A stretch of 53,847 bases of DNA from Haemophilus sp. GTDB taxonomy: Bacteria > Pseudomonadota > Gammaproteobacteria > Enterobacterales > Pasteurellaceae. Where the stretch lies: positions 1 to 53,847 of the forward strand of contig JAHZCD010000011.1 of NCBI GenBank assembly GCA_019423025.1, read 5' to 3'. The notes under the pieces are model-generated. The model worked only from the letters and a program-made list of their open reading frames with translations. It did not search any database and was not told where the DNA came from. The translations under genes were made by a program, and so were the position numbers. Position 1 is the stretch's first letter, and each line of letters starts with the position of its first letter. Positions 49,813-53,847 of the stretch are shown here, in pieces.

Positions 49813-50376
49813 ATGGAAAACGTGAAAACAATGTCAGATCTTATGCAGCAAATTCAACAACGAATTGATTCACTAAAAGCCTCTGCCATGCAGCAACAGA
49901 CAGAAATGAAACAGTCATTAAATGAATGTATTGAGCAAAGTGAAGCCATTCAAAATCAATTAGTTCAAAGCCAACAGCAATTAACGTCACAATTGGAATA
50001 CGGCACGGCAGTATTAATTGAACTGGAACAAGGGTTACAGCTAGATTTCAGTACAGAAATCGCCGAATTTGAACAGTTGTGTCAAAATGAAACCGCCGAT
50101 ACGACAGAATTAACGCAACGATTGGAACAGCATGTACAGGAAAAAATCACGTTCCAATTAAACGAATTAAAAGCCAAAACAGGTATAGCCTTACAAGAGA
50201 TTGGCCAGGTGACACTCCATATTAAGCAGCTATTTGGGGCAGAAAAAAGTGCTAAAGTGAAAGGGTTAGCAAAATTAAAACAACGTTTATATAAACGTTT
50301 TGGTAAACAAATTATTGCCTCCAAAGAATGCTTGGCGACACAACTGGAACGCGGAGCCAGTAAATTAAGAGCTTAA
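49813..50376 (+). CDS. Unrecognised cytoplasmic coiled-coil protein
   Basis: I do not recognise this 187-residue protein. It has no signal peptide or membrane segment and is rich in Gln and Glu. It is mostly helical with heptad-like spacing over residues 5-60 and 95-140, and ends in a strongly basic stretch (about residues 150-187, with KGLAKLKQRLYKRFGKQ). I start at ATG 49813 because AAGGAG (49801-49806) is well placed; the reading from 49783 would begin in the USS hairpin. It may be co-transcribed with the ygiW-like gene and is followed by an inverted USS terminator. Confidence 0.75.
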   Translation: MENVKTMSDLMQQIQQRIDSLKASAMQQQTEMKQSLNECIEQSEAIQNQLVQSQQQLTSQLEYGTAVLIELEQGLQLDFSTEIAEFEQLCQNETADTTELTQRLEQHVQEKITFQLNELKAKTGIALQEIGQVTLHIKQLFGAEKSAKVKGLAKLKQRLYKRFGKQIIASKECLATQLERGASKLRA

Positions 50377-50411
50377 AATGTCCGCTATTGTTTATTAAGA
50401 AGAAAAGTTAA

Positions 50412-50453
50412 ACCGCACTTAATCTTGAGATGAGATGAAGTGCGGTCATTTTT
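50412..50453. terminator. Inverted USS terminator after the coiled-coil gene
   Basis: ACCGCACTT (50412-50420) and AAGTGCGGT (50438-50446) form a 9-bp stem (extended by A-T pairs) with a 17-nt loop and end in CATTTTTT. It lies between the stop codons of the coiled-coil gene and convergent ligA. Confidence 0.8.
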
Positions 50454-50476
50454 TAGTATTTTTTCGATTAAGACGA

Positions 50477-52480
50477 TTAAATCTGAGCTAAAAATTCTTC
50501 TTCCGTTAGCACAGTAACACCTAATTCCTGTGCCTTTGTGAGCTTAGAACCCGCCGCATCTCCTGCAATCACGAAATCCGTTTTCGCTGAAACCGAACCG
50601 CTCACTTTCGCGCCCATGTCTTGTAATAAGGCTTTAGCTTCATTACGTCCCATTTGAGTTAAGGTTCCGGTTAACACAACCGTTTTGCCTTTAAAGCGGT
50701 TTTCTGTGACCTCTTTAGTTTCCACGGTTTCCCAATGTACGCCTTGAGCGATTAAATCATTCACTACTGCCACATTATGTGGTTCATGCCAAAACGCCAA
50801 AATACGATTTGCCACCACTTCGCCCACATCAGGCACTTGCTGTAAGGCTTCTAAATCTGCATTTTGCAAGGCTTCCAGGGTTTTAAAATGATTCGCTAAA
50901 TTCAATGCCGTTGCTTCACCCACTTCACGAATCCCTAAAGCAAAAATAAAACGTGCTAACGTCGTATTTTTTGCTTTTTCAAGGCTCGCTAACGCATTTT
51001 CAGCTGATTTTGTACCCATTCTTTCCAAGCGAGTCAGCGTGGTTAAATCTAACTTAAATAAATCGGCGGGTGTATGAATTAACTCACGATCCACCAACTG
51101 CTCGATTAATTTCCCCCCTACGCCATCAATATCCATGGCCTTGCGAGAAACGAAATGTTTAAGCGCTTCTTTACGCTGTGCTGCACAGAACAAACCGCCT
51201 GTACAACGTGCTACGGCTTCACCTTCAATACGAACAATGGCCGAATCACATACAGGACAAGTCTCAGGGAAAATGATCGGTCTCGCATCTGCTGGGCGAC
51301 GGTCGTGTAATACGCCGATAATTTGTGGGATCACATCTCCCGCACGACGAATCACTACCGTATCGCCAATCGCAATATCCAAGCGTTCAATTTCATCACC
51401 GTTATGCAATGTGGCATTACTCACCGTGACACCAGCCACAAATACCGGTTCCAATTTAGCCACTGGGGTAATTGCCCCTGTTCTGCCCACTTGGAATTCC
51501 ACATCATTTAGGCGAGTTAATTCTTCTTGTGCAGGGAATTTATAAGCAATCGCCCAACGTGGCGCTTTGGAAATAAAACCTAATTTCTCTTGTAACGCAA
51601 TATCATTGATTTTCAGTACGGTACCATCTATATCATAGCCAAGAGAACTGCGTTTATTTTGAATATCACGATAAAAATCCAACACTTCATCTGTGCCGTT
51701 ACATAAACGGATTTCTGGGTTTACCGGAATCCCAATAGACTTCAACCATTGCAAACGATCATAATGCGTATTCGGTAAATCCACCCCTTCTGCAATACCA
51801 ATACCATAAGCATTCAATACCAATGGACGTTTACTCGTAATTTTAGGATCAAGCTGACGCAACGATCCTGCCGCTGCATTACGTGGGTTAGCAAAGGTTT
51901 TCTCGCCTTTCTCTAAAGCCTGTTGATTTAAACGCTCAAAGCCTTCATGTGGCATAAACACTTCACCGCGCACTTCTAAACGAGCAGGTGGATTGTCCAT
52001 TAAAAGTTGCAAGGGAATATTTCGAATTGTACGGATATTCGCGGTAATATCCTCCCCTGTTGTCCCATCACCACGGGTTGCGGCTTGAGTCAGTACGCCA
52101 TTCACATACAAAATACTCACCGCTAAACCATCTAATTTCGGCTCACAGCAGAAAGTAAGTGGTTCAGGCAAACGAATAAGACGATCTTCAATACGTTTTA
52201 CGAATGCATAAAATTCCTCGTCTGAAAAGGCATTATCTAAAGATAACATTGGAATTTCATGACGAACTTGTGCAAAGCCAGAAAGCGGTTTTGCGCCCAC
52301 ACGTTGAGTAGGTGAATCTGCCGTAATGAGTTCCGGATGGGCGGCTTCTAAGGCTTTAAGTTGGTGGAATAAACGGTCATATTCCGCATCAGGAATCGTT
52401 GGATTATCCAACACATGATATTCATATTCATAACGACGAAGATCCTGACGTAATGTATCAATTTGTTGCTGAAGGCTCAT
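50477..52480 (-). CDS. ligA: NAD-dependent DNA ligase LigA
   Basis: LigA seals nicks during replication and repair using NAD+. The adenylated lysine is K115 in EPKLDG. The OB domain, the Cys4 zinc finger (CPVC with CTGGLFC), helix-hairpin-helix repeats and a C-terminal BRCT domain (KGKTVVLTGTLTQMGRNEAK) are all present. I start at ATG 52480 (667 residues, the family length); a longer reading to 52606 would run into the zipA end. It follows zipA by 82 bases. Confidence 0.96.
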   Translation of the reverse strand: MSLQQQIDTLRQDLRRYEYEYHVLDNPTIPDAEYDRLFHQLKALEAAHPELITADSPTQRVGAKPLSGFAQVRHEIPMLSLDNAFSDEEFYAFVKRIEDRLIRLPEPLTFCCEPKLDGLAVSILYVNGVLTQAATRGDGTTGEDITANIRTIRNIPLQLLMDNPPARLEVRGEVFMPHEGFERLNQQALEKGEKTFANPRNAAAGSLRQLDPKITSKRPLVLNAYGIGIAEGVDLPNTHYDRLQWLKSIGIPVNPEIRLCNGTDEVLDFYRDIQNKRSSLGYDIDGTVLKINDIALQEKLGFISKAPRWAIAYKFPAQEELTRLNDVEFQVGRTGAITPVAKLEPVFVAGVTVSNATLHNGDEIERLDIAIGDTVVIRRAGDVIPQIIGVLHDRRPADARPIIFPETCPVCDSAIVRIEGEAVARCTGGLFCAAQRKEALKHFVSRKAMDIDGVGGKLIEQLVDRELIHTPADLFKLDLTTLTRLERMGTKSAENALASLEKAKNTTLARFIFALGIREVGEATALNLANHFKTLEALQNADLEALQQVPDVGEVVANRILAFWHEPHNVAVVNDLIAQGVHWETVETKEVTENRFKGKTVVLTGTLTQMGRNEAKALLQDMGAKVSGSVSAKTDFVIAGDAAGSKLTKAQELGVTVLTEEEFLAQI

Positions 52481-52514
52481 AATGTTCTCTAACAGTTTGC
52501 TCATTGAATTAAAA

Positions 52515-52537
52515 TGGGCGAACCATCGGCTCGCCCA
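52515..52537 (-). terminator. zipA-ligA hairpin
   Basis: TGGGCGA (52515-52521) and TCGCCCA (52531-52537) form a 7-bp GC-rich stem with a 9-nt loop; the minus strand continues ATTTTAATT. It lies 26 bases past the zipA stop and next to a USS (52538). It probably acts as a partial terminator between zipA and ligA. Confidence 0.6.
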
Positions 52538-52562
52538 AAGTGCGGTTATTTTTTCGTGCGTT

Positions 52563-53603
52563 TTATGCGATACGAGATAAGTAATCCTGCTCAGCCATAT
52601 CATCAAAAATTTCTTGCTGATCAGTCAATACCACGCCACCTAAATCTTCCGCGATGGTTTTCGCTGCACGAATCATCATACGTAAGTTTGCCAAATTATT
52701 ACCTGGTGATGGCAACTGCATAAAGAGCACCACCCCCATGGTTGAAAACTCGGCCATATTGTAATAATCAAACGTACCTGGTTGTTCAATGTTTGCCACG
52801 CTAAATAGCACTGGGCTTGCCACACTTAAATCAAAGTGGCGATGATACATTTGACGCTCACCAAAAATGAATCCCAAGTTTTCTAAAGATTGAGATAATT
52901 GTGGTCCATAAAATTCACGATTCTGATTCGAAATCACATAAAGTTGAACAAAGCCAGTAGTTTGTTTTGGTTTTTCAACCTCTACTGGTTCGTGATAGTT
53001 AAAATGCACGTTCTCATGAGCAGGTTCTTGAGTTGGATTTAATGACATCTCGGCCAACTGCTCACGCAGTTCAGGCGAAGAAGAATTCACACCGTCAAAA
53101 TCATTGCTTTGTGCTTCTAATTCTTCAATTGTCATTTCTGCTACACGCGGTTTTGGTTGTACATTCGTTTCAGGATAAACCACGGGTTCAGGTTGTGGAG
53201 CTGGCGCTGGAGCAAGTTGCGTAGTATTCATCTCATAAACTGGCTGATTTGGTAAAGAGATTTTAATATCATCCACGCTTTTTTCTATTTGACGCGCATC
53301 CACTTGAGTTCGTTGCTCATCAAAATTAAATTGCTGTTGGTTTGCCGCCTGCGGTGCCACTTTAGGTTGAACATGTTGTTGTACTGGCTGCGCCGCTTGA
53401 GCACGATGTGTTAAACGAATATCCGCATTAGGATCAGCAGCTTGCGAAAAAGGATTGACCTCACCGTTTTTAGAAGTGCGGTTAAATGTATTCGCACTTT
53501 TAAAATATTTTGATTTCTCACGGCGATTTGACCATAATCCGTGTACCACTAAGGCAATTAAAGCAATTACCCCTAAAATAATCAAAATGGTATTTAAGTC
53601 CAT
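52563..53603 (-). CDS. zipA: Cell division protein ZipA
   Basis: ZipA tethers FtsZ to the inner membrane at the division site. A single N-terminal membrane helix (residues 4-24) is followed by a basic stretch, a long Pro/Gln-rich linker (about residues 50-200, with AQPVQQHVQPKVAPQAANQQ) and the C-terminal FtsZ-binding domain (VQLYVISNQNREFYGPQLSQ to the end). Length is 346. AAGGAGC precedes the ATG. Gene order zipA-ligA is conserved in gammaproteobacteria. One USS (53474) lies inside. Confidence 0.95.
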   Translation of the reverse strand: MDLNTILIILGVIALIALVVHGLWSNRREKSKYFKSANTFNRTSKNGEVNPFSQAADPNADIRLTHRAQAAQPVQQHVQPKVAPQAANQQQFNFDEQRTQVDARQIEKSVDDIKISLPNQPVYEMNTTQLAPAPAPQPEPVVYPETNVQPKPRVAEMTIEELEAQSNDFDGVNSSSPELREQLAEMSLNPTQEPAHENVHFNYHEPVEVEKPKQTTGFVQLYVISNQNREFYGPQLSQSLENLGFIFGERQMYHRHFDLSVASPVLFSVANIEQPGTFDYYNMAEFSTMGVVLFMQLPSPGNNLANLRMMIRAAKTIAEDLGGVVLTDQQEIFDDMAEQDYLSRIA

Positions 53604-53773
53604 TTTTGTTGCTCCTTAACGCAATGATTTTTACTAATCCTATCACATTTCCACAGGTGAAAAAATAGGAAAGCAAACAAGAGATTAAAAGGGATGAGAT
53701 GGAATTTTTCTCAAAAAATATTGTCTTTCTGTGACATTTTGTATTTTTTACTTTTTAATTTAAAGGAACAATG

Positions 53774-53847
53774 ATGATCGATCAAAATGAAATAAAATCT
53801 GCTTTCAATCATTTCGTGATGGGTTGGCATTTCATTACGCAAAAAGG
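53774..53847 (+). CDS. cysZ: Probable sulfate transporter CysZ, 5' end only
   Basis: Only the first 24 codons are in the window (MIDQNEIKSAFNHFVMGWHF, then ITQK), and the gene runs off the right edge. The segment SAFNHFVMGWHFITQKG resembles the start of CysZ, which in E. coli is divergent from zipA, the same position as here. The second ATG (53774) has better spacing from AAAGGA (53763-53767) than the first (53771). The identification relies mainly on gene order. Confidence 0.6.
   Translation, partial: MIDQNEIKSAFNHFVMGWHFITQK

Larger units (their letters stand above)
976..53482. repeat. DNA uptake signal sequences (AAGTGCGGT), scattered
   Basis: About 38 perfect 9-mers were located by eye. 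Left ends: 976, 1285, 1491, 3574, 3627, 7981, 12150, 13615, 15006, 15023, 17935, 17965, 21847, 21864, 22444, 22989, 23587, 24153, 26582, 27136, 28471, 28784, 29806, 32980, 35174, 37589, 41104, 43921, 45436, 46353, 47817, 49091, 49767, 49781, 50412, 50438, 52538, 53474. Many have the AT-rich tails of the extended signal. They mark DNA for selective uptake by the competence machine. Facing pairs serve as terminators. Confidence 0.93.

Noticed and set aside
28471..50446. Repeated 9-mers as a possible CRISPR or transposon footprint
   Set aside because: Spacing is irregular, copies occur in both strands and in genes; they are the Haemophilus uptake signal.
52481..52606. 42-codon N-terminal extension of ligA
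   Set aside because: It would cross the terminator hairpin and the zipA end; the family starts at MSLQQQIDTLRQ.
53726..53745. CRP-like TGTGACATTTTGTAT upstream of cysZ/zipA
   Set aside because: Only one half-site (TGTGA) is good and the second half lacks TCACA.
1..53847. tRNA genes, insertion sequences, prophage or CRISPR array
   Set aside because: None could be recognised on either strand; the intergenic spaces are short and explained by regulatory signals.

Overview
The window is a contiguous stretch of core chromosome from a Pasteurellaceae bacterium of the Haemophilus influenzae/parainfluenzae type. The strongest clue is about 38 perfect copies of the Haemophilus DNA uptake signal (AAGTGCGGT or its complement), one per ~1.4 kb. 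Codon and base use are evenly AT-rich, and almost every gene matches a Haemophilus family in length and motif. I see no insertion sequence, prophage, CRISPR array, tRNA or broken gene. The thiamine genes form one operon between ponA and rlmJ. From memory, H. influenzae Rd has them elsewhere and split, so a H. parainfluenzae-like genome is more likely than Rd-like; that is an inference.

Layout. 1-140: minus-strand rRNA operon promoter and leader with boxA; the rRNA genes lie off the left edge. 194-3560: gmhB, then divergent metNIQ behind a perfect MetJ box. 3650-13590: minus-strand rplJ-rplL-rpoB-rpoC with an L10 autoregulatory leader and an rplL/rpoB hairpin region. 13629-15999: ridA, mlaA, tal. 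16293-21840: oppABCDF. 21880-25137: a VirK/YbjX-family gene, engB and the competence helicase gene comM. 25181-30243: nfuA and the comABCDEF uptake-machine operon. 30343-32961: ponA. 33085-39932: an eight-gene thiamine-salvage and transport operon under a TPP riboswitch. 40232-41529: rlmJ and psiE. 41665-45760: the rpsU-dnaG-rpoD macromolecular synthesis operon. 45979-49091: tsaD, a small membrane protein, tdk, tyrP. 49369-50376: a YgiW-type periplasmic protein and an unrecognised coiled-coil protein. 50477-53603: zipA-ligA. 53774-end: the first codons of probable cysZ.

How the parts work together. Two units of the competence regulon, comA-F and comM, each carry a Sxy/CRP-type palindrome. One of these overlaps the ponA start codon; the other sits about 61 bp upstream of a candidate comM start site, with the engB terminator folded into the promoter. 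The thiamine operon describes a salvage route: ThiXYZ imports a pyrimidine precursor, TenA and ThiD process it, ThiM phosphorylates thiazole and ThiE joins the halves. The last gene, an MHS-family transporter, is the least explained member. Inverted USS pairs recur at gene ends, where they can act as terminators.

The least described items are the paired inverted CTTAA-N6-CTTAA boxes upstream of the ygiW-like gene, the coiled-coil gene after it, the 78-residue membrane protein before tdk, the 11-bp dyad across the rplJ -10 element, and the transporter at the end of the thiamine operon. No clearly new multi-gene system stands out.
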